Positions 8,516 through 17,709 of a stretch of 64,000 bases of DNA are shown piece after piece. The notes under the pieces were generated by a model, which worked only from the letters and a program-made list of their open reading frames with translations, searched no databases and had not been told where the DNA came from. Each line of letters opens with the position of its first letter. Positions within the stretch are counted from its first letter, which is position 1. The DNA comes from Cytophagales bacterium (GTDB lineage Bacteria > Bacteroidota > Bacteroidia > Cytophagales > Thermoflexibacteraceae). The DNA is taken from NCBI GenBank assembly GCA_013299115.1, contig JAAFKA010000002.1:248001-312000 (forward strand), in the 5' to 3' direction. The translations under genes were made by a program, and so were the position numbers.

Positions 8516-9887
8516 TAGGCTGTTCAGAATTATTAAAAAAATTCCCCCTATATTTGTGTTGCTAAAACATCAATATAAGAAGGAATTATGCCTGTACAGA
8601 CAAGTAAAGCTAAGTTAAATAATTGGAAAATCAAAGCTGTTGAACGAAATAAAATTATTCGTCAGCTTTTGAAACGAATTCTAGCGTTAGAATAAAGTAG
8701 AGATTCTTGGAAACTTCGTTACAAGGATTTGCAAAATAGTTTGGTTACTGGTTCTGTGAATCGTGCAGATTCTGGCTTTGAAAAAGAGTGTGCCAAAGGT
8801 CATAGTTATGGGCTTATTTTGCGGATTGCCGCCCAGGTCTTATTTTGTGTACAATATTTGGGTTATGGGGCTCAAAGTTTTCGTGGTTGTGTACATAGTT
8901 TAGTGTGTCTTAATTTATGTTTTCGTTTAGCTTTTAAGAAAATTCCTAGCCACACGACGATACGGAACTGGGCTTGTAAGATGGGCTATTATCGTGTACA
9001 TAAGGAGGTTGAAAAAAGCAAAGAATTATGGTTAATTTTAATAGACGAAAGTATTAGTTTGGGGAATGAAAAAATCTTACTGGTCTTGGGTATGCCTTTG
9101 TCTAAAGTTGTTTTTGGGCAAGCACTACATTTATCGGAATTACGGGTGTTGTCAATGGAAGTTTGTAAAACTTGGACAGGTGAAACTATTCATTCAGTAT
9201 TGGAAAAAGTGTCAAAAAACTACCCTATTGGCTATATTATTAGTGATGAAGGTACTAATTAAAGAAAAGTTATGTACTGGGCAACCAATTACATATTCCT
9301 GATATTACGCACACCATGGCAAATATTTTGGCTGGTTTGTATGAAAAAGACGAATTTTTTATTGCTTTTTGTAAACAATGTAGCTTAGTTCGTCAGCGTT
9401 GGGTTTTGAGTAAATATGTTAAATTTATGCCACCAAGCCAGCGAAATAAACTACGCTTTGCTAATATTTTTGGCATTGTTTTATGGGCAAAAAAGCACTT
9501 AGCTAACTGGGATAAATTGCCCGAAGAGGTAAAAATAGGGCTTAGTTTTTTGCAGGATAACACGCTATTTTTAAACAAAAAACACAAGAATATTTAGGGG
9601 TTTTGGAAACAAAAAAGCCAGAAAATTTACCTACAATTCACTGTTCTTCTGATAGCATTGAGAGTGCCTTCGGGAAGCTTAAACAAAAAATAAACCCAAA
9701 GTCGAGTCGTCAGCTGACGGTTTTTGTACTCACTTTGGCAAGTATTGGTAGTGCTTATTCAGTAGAAGAAGTTAAAAAAGGTTTAGAAACTATTAAGGAA
9801 AAAGACCGAAAAAACTACCGAAAATCTCCCCCAGAATAGTGCTAAAAACTGGGGGAAAAACAGGGCTGATTCTGAACAGCCTACCTT
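8512..9887 (+). mobile_element. Degenerate insertion sequence, about 1.38 kb, family unassigned
   Basis: The ends carry perfect 19-bp terminal inverted repeats, AAGGTAGGCTGTTCAGAAT at 8512-8530 and its complement at 9869-9887. An alternative reading is a 13-bp repeat starting GGCTGTTCAG with a TA target duplication. It contains one broken DDE transposase. The right end merges into the palindrome at 9883-9913. The defects in the transposase mean it can move only if a related enzyme acts in trans. Confidence 0.85.
8588..9839 (+). pseudogene. DDE transposase, inactivated by one nonsense codon and two frameshifts
   Basis: A natural start exists at 8588 (MPVQTSKAKLNNW). The same frame meets a TAA at 8693-8695 and then continues with plausible coding (SRDSWKLRYKDLQ). 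The first part runs to 9262. A shift near 9257-9263 moves coding to the frame reading KKSYVLGNQLHIPDITHTMA and on to 9597. A second shift near 9570-9590 moves it to the last frame, which ends at 9839. Catalytic-type acids can be followed across the pieces: Asp in LILIDESISLG, Asp in YIISDEGTN and Glu in SIESAFGKLKQ. The reconstructed protein is about 417 aa. I could not assign an IS family. Confidence 0.85.
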
Positions 9888-9913
9888 ATAAGGTCTTTAA
9901 GACCTTATAAGGT
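9883..9913. repeat. TTTAAA-centred palindrome after the R-M gene
   Basis: Perfect 15-nt arms (ACCTTATAAGGTCTT and its complement) with a 1-nt spacer. Each arm also contains the self-complementary ACCTTATAAGGT. It lies 5 bp beyond the R-M stop codon, so it could stop that minus-strand transcript. Its outer side now joins the IS instead of a T-run. It belongs to the same family as 2913, 13868, 19529 and 36481. Confidence 0.75.
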
Positions 9914-9918
9914 TTAAC

Positions 9919-12900
9919 CTACAAATACCTTTTCAAAACTCCTTCTTTCTTTGCCTTTGCATCATTAATAACTCCTTGATTTTCAGTAATTTGCAATTCC
10001 AATTTTTCTATTTCGGAAACTAAGGTTGCTTGGGTAGAAAGAGGAGGAACAGGAATTTTATAGTCTGCATAAAAGTTTGCTGGAACTCTGCGGTGTCCAC
10101 TTGAACCTGTCATATTTTGTTCGGCTTCTTTGCGGATAACTTCCCTATTAAGCAAAGCAAAAATATACTTATTCAAAACCTCATCTTTTACACGAATAAC
10201 GTGAAACTCTGAACTTCCCATTCCCAAACTATTCGTTAGATTGGTTGCCAAAGCACATTTTCCGTTTTCCATACAAGGCGTAATTTTGGCAATAATAATA
10301 TCATTTTCAGCAAAATATGTATAACTTCCTTTTTTCAAATCTTTTAAAGGCGTATCTACTTTTTCGGCAATAAAACCGTCATTGCTAACCGAAGCCATTT
10401 CTACAAAAGAAACTATTGTATTTTCATCTACATTTTTGATTTCTGTTTTTGAAGGATTGAGCAAGCAAACATCTGCTAATTTCTTTTCAGGATAATTTCC
10501 AAAAACTCCCAAAACTTTGTTTTCAATTTCTTGTCTTATGTTGGCAATGTTTGTCTTTGCATTTTCCACCATTTTATCTATTGCCTCACATTCCAACACT
10601 ATTTTTTCTTGGATTTCCAAAGGAGGTAAAGGGATTTTGATTTGATTGATAGTAGAAGAAAGATTATTGATATTAGCACCAACACTATCATTTCTTACAA
10701 TATCACGAAATATAGTTGTATTTAATATTTCAAATAGATATTTAGGGTACACTACTTCTTCGAAAGGTCTTAAAATTCCCATAAAACCACCAGCAAAATA
10801 CGGTAAATCTTGTGTAATAAAGGCAACCTTACCAATATGTGCTTTGCTACCACTTGCAAAACACATAAAAATGTCGTTTTTGTATAATTTTTTACTCAAA
10901 TCAAATTGAACATAAGGAGCAATAGCAACTACTTTATTTAACTCAAACTCACCTGTTAAGGTAATGTTATCAGCAGTTAAAACAAGATTATCTGTTATTT
11001 CATTTGTTTCATCATTTTTAGCATAGGTTACACCTCTGATAATGGTACACAAATTTCCGAGTTGAACCGAATTATAGTTTGTTTCTAATAAAATAGTTTG
11101 TTTAGAGTTAAGAGAAATCGTTTTATTAAAGTCTATTTTGGTAAAATTAAGCAAATCCAATACTTTCACTTTGGAAGCATATTGTTGCAAATGTTCAGGA
11201 ATAGCAAACTCATTTTGTTGAAAACTTTGCTGTATCAAATAGCTAATTTTGCTTTGGTCGGCAGCATCTTTTGGGTTAAAGAGTGGTGTAATAATATCGT
11301 GAACAATGTCGCCACCGTTGTATTTGATGCCTTCGTGCTTTTGTCTTTCACTCCACTCATAGCCCAAAAATATTTTTTGTTCGGCTGCATCTGTTGGCGA
11401 TTTGATTAGCAAAACGTCTTGATTTTTTCCACAACCTCCATTGTTATACGCCAACAAAAAATAATAAAACTTGTCCATTTCTATTGCGTGTGTGTATTTG
11501 AGAAAACGCAAAGCAATTTCTTTTTCTTGTTCGGTTGCGGTTTTGACTTTGAAAGATTTACTTTCTTTCAGTTTGCGAATATCAGCACTTTTATCAAAAT
11601 CTGTTTGATACAACCTAAACACCTCATAATCAAGCAATTTATTGATTTGTTGAGGATTTTGATAAGGCGAAACCAACAAAAGTTGATAATCCTCAAAAGG
11701 AATATTGATATGTTGGCAATATCTTTTCAACAAATGCAAATCTTTGTATTCGCCACCTGCGGTAGCAATTTCGGTTTTGCCGTCATCAAAATAATCTTGT
11801 GTTCTGTTCCAAAAATGGTCTGCATATTCTGGTCTTTGGGCTTTTCTCCGCAAAAATAAAACGACTGTACTTGTGCTTTTAGACTTTCCAAATGTGCCTT
11901 TGCCCAATTCTGCAATACTAACAATATCAAAATATTTTAATAATAATTCTCTGGTTTGTCTATGTATGGTATCGTCATTAGACAAAACCGAAATAGGCAC
12001 AACAATTCCTGCCACGCCATTGGGCGCAAGCAGTTGTTTTGCCCTTTCCAAAAAGAAACATTGGATATTGTCCGTTGCCAAATTAGTTTTGCTTTGCTGA
12101 AAAAGAGCATATTTTTCTCGTCTGTCTGCGGGCAGCGTAGTCAAAAAGTTTTCAACCGCAAAAGGTGGATTTGCCACCAAAATATCTACGGTTTCGTCTT
12201 CCACCATCACGATTTTACTCTTGATTTCTTGCTGAATGTTGTTGAGGGCATCGCAATAAATGATGTTGATTTCGTCTTGTCCGTACATAAAAGCCGAAAT
12301 TTTGGCAACTTTGGACAACCGATACTCCTTCTCTACACCAAAAATATTTTGGTAATATTTCTTGATGTCTTGCTCTTTGCCCAAGCCTACGTATTTTTTG
12401 GCTTGCGTGGCATATTCAGTCAAAAAATGTCCTGAACCGCAAGCATAATCCATTACTTTTGGCGTTTTTGGGTGTTCTTTTATCATTTTTTCCAAAGGCA
12501 AGGATTGTAAAACAAACTTGCAAATCGGAATGGGCGTAAAAAATTGCCCTTCTGATTGTTTGAAACCTTTGTCCAAAAAGATTTCGAACATATCACTCAA
12601 AAACTGATTTTGTTGTTCGCCATTGAGTTGAAAATCTTGCCACATTCTCACGACATCAAGCAAAATTTCGGCATTTTGAAAAAAAAGTTTTTGGTTATGC
12701 ACTTCAATAAAACCAAAATCGGAATTGGTAAAATATTTTTGTTGCTTAAACAAATTTACAATATAATCTCTGGTCGCATTTCTGTTTTTGTAAAAACCAA
12801 ACCCATCAATCACCGTTTTGTTGTCAATATAAGTAATGGTTTCGCCCAAATATTCTTGCATACCTTCTTTATACAGTCTTTGCAGACGGTCGAGCAAGCT

Positions 12901-13827
12901 AAAATAGTCATCTGCATATTGCCCACGCCAATAAAAATCAAGTGGTTTGCCTGTAACGTGGCTTTCGGTTTCATCTACAATCTTGCACAAAAACAGCGTA
13001 ATCAATTTATCAAAAGCACTTTCTTTGCTGGACACATTGTATTTTCGCAAAATTTCGGCAAATTCATTAAATTTTGCCTTCATTTCACTGTTCGTAATGT
13101 AACGCAAATCTTGTAGCCTTATTTTTTCTTTGCCAATGTTATAGGCTTGTATGCTTTCCTCAAAAATACCAACTGTTTGGTAATCAAATAAATACGTATC
13201 TTTCCAAACTAAAAATCTTTGCTTTGCATCTTGGGCATCTTTATAAAAAACTCGTTTAATTTCCTTGTTGCTATCTTTTTCCACTTCGTTTTGAATATCC
13301 TTAATTGTAATGATATAATGCTCAAAACTTAGTTTTTGATTTGCAAAATCAGAAGCATACAAACACAAAAATTCAGTTCCAGAAATTTGTTGAGCATAGC
13401 TAAAAAGCTGCCCACCATCTTGCAAGGTTTCTTTCCACGCCTTTTCAAACTCCTTATCGGCAGTCTTACATTCTATCAGCAACAAAGGTTTATTTTCTTG
13501 ATTTCGCACCAAAATATCTGCACGTCCACCACTTGCCCCATGCCCTACTTTCCACTTCGGTTCGAGTTCTATATGTTGGGGCAAATACCCTTTTTCTAAC
13601 AAACGATGCACACACTCAAAAACCACAAAATTTTCGTTATCCGAAAAATTACAAGTTTGTCTTTCATTGATTATCAAGCCTTTATCTTCGGGATAAATTA
13701 GGATTTGTTTCTCAAAATCAACAGCTAATTTGCAGTCTTGGGCAGCAAAATGTTTGGTAAAAATCTTATTATCCTCCGTAAAGGTGAGAAAATGGAGTAG
13801 TTGCTGAAAATTATCTTTGGTTATCAT
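9919..13827 (-). CDS. Single-chain restriction-modification-specificity enzyme (Type IIB/IIG-like)
   Basis: This 1302-aa protein joins three modules. (1) An N-terminal nuclease of HsdR-N type, with Asp104 (GRADILV) and Glu119-x-Lys121 (LIECKT). (2) An HsdM-like N6-adenine methyltransferase, with SAM motif I around 458-470 (VMDYACGSGHFLTEY) and catalytic NPPF at 553-556. (3) A C-terminal Type I-like specificity region from about 930 with two target-recognition halves, each followed by a conserved helix (IPLPPLEIQEKI; IPVPPLSTQATL). Length and order resemble Type IIB enzymes such as AloI, which recognise a split site and cut on both sides; that is inference. All catalytic motifs are intact, so it may be active. 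No separate hsd genes adjoin it. Confidence 0.9.
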   Translation of the reverse strand: MITKDNFQQLLHFLTFTEDNKIFTKHFAAQDCKLAVDFEKQILIYPEDKGLIINERQTCNFSDNENFVVFECVHRLLEKGYLPQHIELEPKWKVGHGASGGRADILVRNQENKPLLLIECKTADKEFEKAWKETLQDGGQLFSYAQQISGTEFLCLYASDFANQKLSFEHYIITIKDIQNEVEKDSNKEIKRVFYKDAQDAKQRFLVWKDTYLFDYQTVGIFEESIQAYNIGKEKIRLQDLRYITNSEMKAKFNEFAEILRKYNVSSKESAFDKLITLFLCKIVDETESHVTGKPLDFYWRGQYADDYFSLLDRLQRLYKEGMQEYLGETITYIDNKTVIDGFGFYKNRNATRDYIVNLFKQQKYFTNSDFGFIEVHNQKLFFQNAEILLDVVRMWQDFQLNGEQQNQFLSDMFEIFLDKGFKQSEGQFFTPIPICKFVLQSLPLEKMIKEHPKTPKVMDYACGSGHFLTEYATQAKKYVGLGKEQDIKKYYQNIFGVEKEYRLSKVAKISAFMYGQDEINIIYCDALNNIQQEIKSKIVMVEDETVDILVANPPFAVENFLTTLPADRREKYALFQQSKTNLATDNIQCFFLERAKQLLAPNGVAGIVVPISVLSNDDTIHRQTRELLLKYFDIVSIAELGKGTFGKSKSTSTVVLFLRRKAQRPEYADHFWNRTQDYFDDGKTEIATAGGEYKDLHLLKRYCQHINIPFEDYQLLLVSPYQNPQQINKLLDYEVFRLYQTDFDKSADIRKLKESKSFKVKTATEQEKEIALRFLKYTHAIEMDKFYYFLLAYNNGGCGKNQDVLLIKSPTDAAEQKIFLGYEWSERQKHEGIKYNGGDIVHDIITPLFNPKDAADQSKISYLIQQSFQQNEFAIPEHLQQYASKVKVLDLLNFTKIDFNKTISLNSKQTILLETNYNSVQLGNLCTIIRGVTYAKNDETNEITDNLVLTADNITLTGEFELNKVVAIAPYVQFDLSKKLYKNDIFMCFASGSKAHIGKVAFITQDLPYFAGGFMGILRPFEEVVYPKYLFEILNTTIFRDIVRNDSVGANINNLSSTINQIKIPLPPLEIQEKIVLECEAIDKMVENAKTNIANIRQEIENKVLGVFGNYPEKKLADVCLLNPSKTEIKNVDENTIVSFVEMASVSNDGFIAEKVDTPLKDLKKGSYTYFAENDIIIAKITPCMENGKCALATNLTNSLGMGSSEFHVIRVKDEVLNKYIFALLNREVIRKEAEQNMTGSSGHRRVPANFYADYKIPVPPLSTQATLVSEIEKLELQITENQGVINDAKAKKEGVLKRYL

Positions 13828-13867
13828 AAAGCAAAGATAAATAAAAAAGTATGATAAAACAACAAAA

Positions 13868-13902
13868 AAACCTTACAAGGTTTTTAAAACCTTGTAAGGT
13901 TT
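13868..13902. repeat. TTTAAA-centred palindrome between the R-M and GCS2-CBS genes
   Basis: Perfect 17-nt arms (AAACCTTACAAGGTTTT and its complement) with a single-base spacer. It lies 6 bp beyond the stop of the minus-strand GCS2-CBS gene. On that strand it is followed by TTTTGTT, so it could act as a terminator. Confidence 0.75.
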
Positions 13903-13908
13903 ACTACC

Positions 13909-15840
13909 TTACAATCCTTTTTTCCTATCTCTATCCAATCTTTTCAACAAACTTGACGTGATATTGAGGAAGTTAGCTTCGGTAATGATACCCACCAAAT
14001 TGCCTTTATGCACCACAGGCAAACAACCTACTTGGTGTTTCATCATAATCTCTAAGGCTTCGCTTACCGTAGATTGAGGCGGAATGGTAATGGGGTCTTT
14101 TATCATCAAATCCTCGATGTGTTGCTTGTTTTTGGTGTCTTGGCGATGCTCCGACAAGAAGTGCCTCAACAACATACGGCTCGAAATCAAGCCCACCAAA
14201 TTGCCTTTCACGTCTTCCACAGGCAGGTAACGGATTTTTTGCCAATCCATCATGTCTGCACTCAGGTCGGGCAAATCGTCTTTGTTTACCGTAAACAGGT
14301 CGGTGGTCATAAACTCCTCCACCAACATCGATGAAGGTTCATACTCTGCTATATCGTCCATACTTGCCAATTCCCATTCGTGTACAGGTTTGTTTTGTTT
14401 TTGGTATTTCATTGTGGCAGAGGCAATGGCAATGCCCACACCTTCTTTTGAGGTTTCTTTCACCAATTTTGCGTAAGAGTTGAGCATCCATCTTGCCCCA
14501 GTATAGCCACTTTCGTTGCGGGCTTCTATGATGCCGAGATACTTGTCTATGTCCTCCGTATTCACATTGGCTTTTTTCAAGCCATGTCTTGCCAACGGCA
14601 ACAATTCTTTTGCTATTAACTCCACATCATTTATTTTTTTGCCCATCCAGTTGTACCTTACGCCCAAACCATTGCGAGCAGCCAACAAGAAATTGGATTT
14701 GGCATCGTCAAAATCCATTAGTTTTGTTACATCTTTGTAGGCATCTTCAAAACCATTCATCACGCCAATCCAAAATGCAGCATTCGATACTTCATCTACT
14801 ACGCTTGGTCCCGCAGGCAAGACTCTATTTTCTATCCGCAAGTGAGGTTTTCCATTTGGGCTGATGCCATAACAAGGTCTGTTCCAACGATATACAGTCG
14901 AGTTGTGTATGTTTAAGGCACGCAATTTTGGCGTAATTCCTTTCTCTACACACTGCATCACGTCTTCCTCTATGTCGGTCATAAAGATAACCCTAAACCG
15001 CATAATGTCTTCTTTGTAAAGCTCAATCAAGGAATTTTTTACCCATTTGTTGCCAAACATTACACGAGGGCTGCGTTCTCTGAGGTGTTCGGTAGCCACT
15101 CTGGTATCAATAGATTGGCGGAACAAAGCAATGCGGGTTTCACTCCACAGCCTTTTGCCGAAAAGCATAGGCGAATTGGTGCCTAACGCCAACACAGGGG
15201 CAGCTATGGCTTGGGCAGCGTTGTATTTGGCAGTAAAATCATCGGGTTTTATCTGCAAATGGACTTGAAAACTTGTGTTACAAGCCTCCACCAATGGCGA
15301 GTCGAGCATCACATTTAGTTCATCTACGCCCTCAATGCGGAGTTCATAACGGTCGCCACGCAAGTTGTTGATAGCCTCCATCAGAGAAAAATACCGCACC
15401 ACAGGGGTAAGGTTGTCCATGTTGATGTCAAACTTACGGATAGTTGGCAAAATTCCTGTCAATAATACGTCAATGTCAGGCATATCACCCAGCGTGGTTC
15501 GCAAAACGTCCATAAAGCCGTTGATACTTTTCTCCATATCGGAAAAACAAGTGCCTTTAAACTCCAATGGAGGCATATTTGCCTCGACATTAAACCGAGC
15601 CAATTCGGTGGTAAAGTTTGGATTATTGAGTTTTTCGAGAACCGCCAAGTTCGTAGAAGACGGTTTGCCATGCCTATCTACTAAGCACATTTCTTGCTCT
15701 GCCCCAATGCGAATAGGGTCTGTTTCAAACCAGCCCTCTCTGAGCATACGGTCAAGAGCCTGCACATCTTTGAGCAAAAACTGCGTAAAAGTATTTAGCT
15801 CGTCTTGATTTTTGGCTAATCGGACACTGAAATCTCCCAT
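13909..15840 (-). CDS. Glutamate-cysteine ligase family 2 (carboxylate-amine ligase) fused to a CBS pair
   Basis: A 643-aa protein. Residues about 40-420 form a GCS2-type ATP-grasp-like carboxylate-amine ligase core (IGAEQEMCLVD, EANMPPLEF, SFQVHLQIK, LRIENRVLPAGPSVVDE). Residues about 505-640 form two CBS repeats (FMTTDLFTVN...VGLIS; LMIKDPITIPP...VGIITEANF). CBS pairs bind adenine nucleotides, so ligase activity is probably tuned by AMP/ATP or a similar ligand. The ligated substrates are not known; glutamate plus an amine is the family expectation, and true glutathione synthesis is only one possibility. It is soluble and transcribed alone. The ATG lies within a sensible N-terminus (MGDFSVRLAKNQDE). 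Confidence 0.88.
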   Translation of the reverse strand: MGDFSVRLAKNQDELNTFTQFLLKDVQALDRMLREGWFETDPIRIGAEQEMCLVDRHGKPSSTNLAVLEKLNNPNFTTELARFNVEANMPPLEFKGTCFSDMEKSINGFMDVLRTTLGDMPDIDVLLTGILPTIRKFDINMDNLTPVVRYFSLMEAINNLRGDRYELRIEGVDELNVMLDSPLVEACNTSFQVHLQIKPDDFTAKYNAAQAIAAPVLALGTNSPMLFGKRLWSETRIALFRQSIDTRVATEHLRERSPRVMFGNKWVKNSLIELYKEDIMRFRVIFMTDIEEDVMQCVEKGITPKLRALNIHNSTVYRWNRPCYGISPNGKPHLRIENRVLPAGPSVVDEVSNAAFWIGVMNGFEDAYKDVTKLMDFDDAKSNFLLAARNGLGVRYNWMGKKINDVELIAKELLPLARHGLKKANVNTEDIDKYLGIIEARNESGYTGARWMLNSYAKLVKETSKEGVGIAIASATMKYQKQNKPVHEWELASMDDIAEYEPSSMLVEEFMTTDLFTVNKDDLPDLSADMMDWQKIRYLPVEDVKGNLVGLISSRMLLRHFLSEHRQDTKNKQHIEDLMIKDPITIPPQSTVSEALEIMMKHQVGCLPVVHKGNLVGIITEANFLNITSSLLKRLDRDRKKGL

Positions 15841-16025
15841 GATTGATATGAATTTTTGAGTTGTGTGCTTTGTGGAATATTACAAGACGAATAATAAGAG
15901 ATTTTTTTTTTCAAAACAAAGGCATTGTTAGTTTTTTTTTGGTAAGGTCAAGTTTTTAGTTGTTAGGTAAGTAGTTAGACTTAAATAATCGATAATATTT
16001 CAAGTGCTAAGTACCTGATTATCAG

Positions 16026-16058
16026 AATTATCCGACACCTCAAAGGTGTCGGATAATT
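16026..16058. repeat. Perfect 15-bp palindrome
   Basis: The arm AATTATCCGACACCT (16026-16040) pairs perfectly with 16044-16058 over a CAA loop. It closely resembles the TTATCGGACACTT hairpins at 56769 and 58487. The rest of the gap 15841-16132 is AT-rich and shows no gene. On the minus strand the element lies about 75 bp beyond the stop of the MBL-rhodanese gene and may terminate it. Confidence 0.7.
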
Positions 16059-16132
16059 AGGTTCAACTACTTAAGTTTCACATAAACTTTTATTAAAGTG
16101 TATGTTGATTAATTTTTCTTAAAACCTATCAA

Positions 16133-17527
16133 TTAGCTAATAATGTTGTTTGTAACAGGCACTTCTGTTTTTTTGATAGCTGCAAAACCGCCTGCCACTT
16201 CCACCAGATTGTGGTAGCCCCTTGCTTTGAGAATAGAAGCAGCCACCATAGAACGGTAGCCCCCTGCACAATGTATGTAGTTGGTTTGTTCTTTGGCAAA
16301 AGTAGCCATATAGTCGTTGAGGTATTGCAAAGGGGCATTGGCTGCACCTTCCAAATGCTCGGTTTCGTACTCGGTAGGTCGTCTAACATCTATCACTTTT
16401 AAATCATTGTTTTTGAGGGAGTTAGCAAATTCTGTGGCTGAAATAGAAACAATGCTGTCCGTTGCTTTTCCTGCTTGTTTCCACGCCTCCATACCTCCTG
16501 CCAAATAACCTATGCAGTTGTCGTAGCCCACTCTTGAAAGTCTTGTAATCACTTCCTCCTCTGTACCTTCGTCTGCCACCAAAAGCAAAGGTTGTTGAAT
16601 ATCGGAGATTAAAGTGCCAACCCAAGGAGCAAAATCTCCTTTTAGCCCTATGTTAATGGCACGAGGCACAAAACCATCTTTGAATGTTTGGGCAGTGCGG
16701 GTGTCTATGATTAAAGCACCTGTTTCTTCGGCTGCTGCTTCGAAGGCTGCGGGACTCAGGGCTTGCAACCCTCTTTTCATCACCACCGAAAGACTTTCGT
16801 AACCTTGTTTGTTGAGCTGCACATTCTTTGGAAAATAAGCTGGCGGCGGCAACAAACCTTCGGTAACTTCCTTGACAAATTGGGCTTTGGTGGCTGCTTT
16901 GAGTGCATAATTTACCTCTTTTTGGTGTCCCAGCGTATCAAAAGTTTCTTTGCTCATATTTTTTCCGCAAGCCGACCCAGCCCCATGTGCAGGATAAACC
17001 AATACATCATCTGCCAAAGGCAGAATTTTATTGTGCAAAGAATCGTAGAGCAAACCTGCCAAGTCGTCTTGACTAAGGTGTGATTTGGCTGCTAAGTCGG
17101 GTCTGCCCACATCACCAATGAACAGCGTATCACCTGTAAAAATAGCGTAATCCTTGCCATTTTCGTCTTTTAGCAAGTAACAAGTCGACTCTAAGGTATG
17201 CCCAGGCGTGTGCAAAGCCTTAATTGTAACTTTGCCCACTTTCAACTCCTGTCCATCAGCTATTTTCATTGTTTCAAAATACGGTTGAGCATTTTCGCCA
17301 TAGACAATGGTAGCCCCTGTAGCTTTTTGGAGATCTAAATGCCCCGATACAAAATCGGCGTGAAAATGTGTTTCTAAAATATACTTGATAGTTGCTTGGT
17401 CTTTTTTTGCCCTATCCAAATAAGGCTGCACCTCACGCAAAGGGTCTATGACCACTGCCTCGCCCGCCGATTCTATGTAGTAAGCACCTTGTGCCAAACA
17501 ACCTGTATAAATTTGTTCTACTTTCAT
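16133..17527 (-). CDS. Persulfide dioxygenase-like MBL hydrolase fused to two rhodanese domains (CstB-like)
   Basis: A 464-aa protein. Residues 1-245 are a metallo-beta-lactamase fold with the metal motif THFHADFVSGH (His54, His56, Asp58), typical of ETHE1/persulfide dioxygenases, which oxidise persulfides to sulfite. Two rhodanese domains follow. The first (about 262-355) has LVADEGTEEE where the Cys loop should be, so it is catalytically dead. The second (about 370-455) keeps the active-site loop IHCAGGYRS with Cys420. The MBL-rhodanese-rhodanese order matches staphylococcal CstB, which turns persulfide into thiosulfate. A cytoplasmic role in sulfide/persulfide clearance is inferred. It is a single gene; no sulfide:quinone reductase adjoins it. 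Confidence 0.9.
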   Translation of the reverse strand: MKVEQIYTGCLAQGAYYIESAGEAVVIDPLREVQPYLDRAKKDQATIKYILETHFHADFVSGHLDLQKATGATIVYGENAQPYFETMKIADGQELKVGKVTIKALHTPGHTLESTCYLLKDENGKDYAIFTGDTLFIGDVGRPDLAAKSHLSQDDLAGLLYDSLHNKILPLADDVLVYPAHGAGSACGKNMSKETFDTLGHQKEVNYALKAATKAQFVKEVTEGLLPPPAYFPKNVQLNKQGYESLSVVMKRGLQALSPAAFEAAAEETGALIIDTRTAQTFKDGFVPRAINIGLKGDFAPWVGTLISDIQQPLLLVADEGTEEEVITRLSRVGYDNCIGYLAGGMEAWKQAGKATDSIVSISATEFANSLKNNDLKVIDVRRPTEYETEHLEGAANAPLQYLNDYMATFAKEQTNYIHCAGGYRSMVAASILKARGYHNLVEVAGGFAAIKKTEVPVTNNIIS

Positions 17528-17567
17528 TTGAGTTAGTAAATTTTAATGTAAGTTGTGAAGAATGTAA

Positions 17568-17685
17568 TAGAGGTTATTACGATTTGTACCGTACCCTTTG
17601 GCGGGGGTTGCCTCCAACTGCAAGGTCAATCAACTGAAAATCAACAAGTTAATTTTCTATACAAAAATTATCGTAATAACCTCTA
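17568..17685. repeat. MITE-like element, 118 bp
   Basis: Perfect 16-bp terminal inverted repeats, TAGAGGTTATTACGAT at 17568-17583 and its complement at 17670-17685. The interior is about 86 bp with no gene. It occupies most of the gap between gmhB and the MBL-rhodanese gene. Its TAGAG end resembles the element at 28901-28993. Confidence 0.75.
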
Positions 17686-17709
17686 ATATACACTTTACTT
17701 TTCCAATTA

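Noticed and set aside
8588-9839. Programmed frameshifting to express the transposase
   Set aside because: There are two shifts plus an in-frame stop and no typical A-AAA-AAG slippery site in the right place; decay is simpler.
10646-13599. Several plus-strand open frames opposite the R-M fusion
   Set aside because: They are antisense shadows of a 1302-aa gene with clear catalytic motifs. The translated sequences are hydrophobic and Phe/Ile-rich by composition only.
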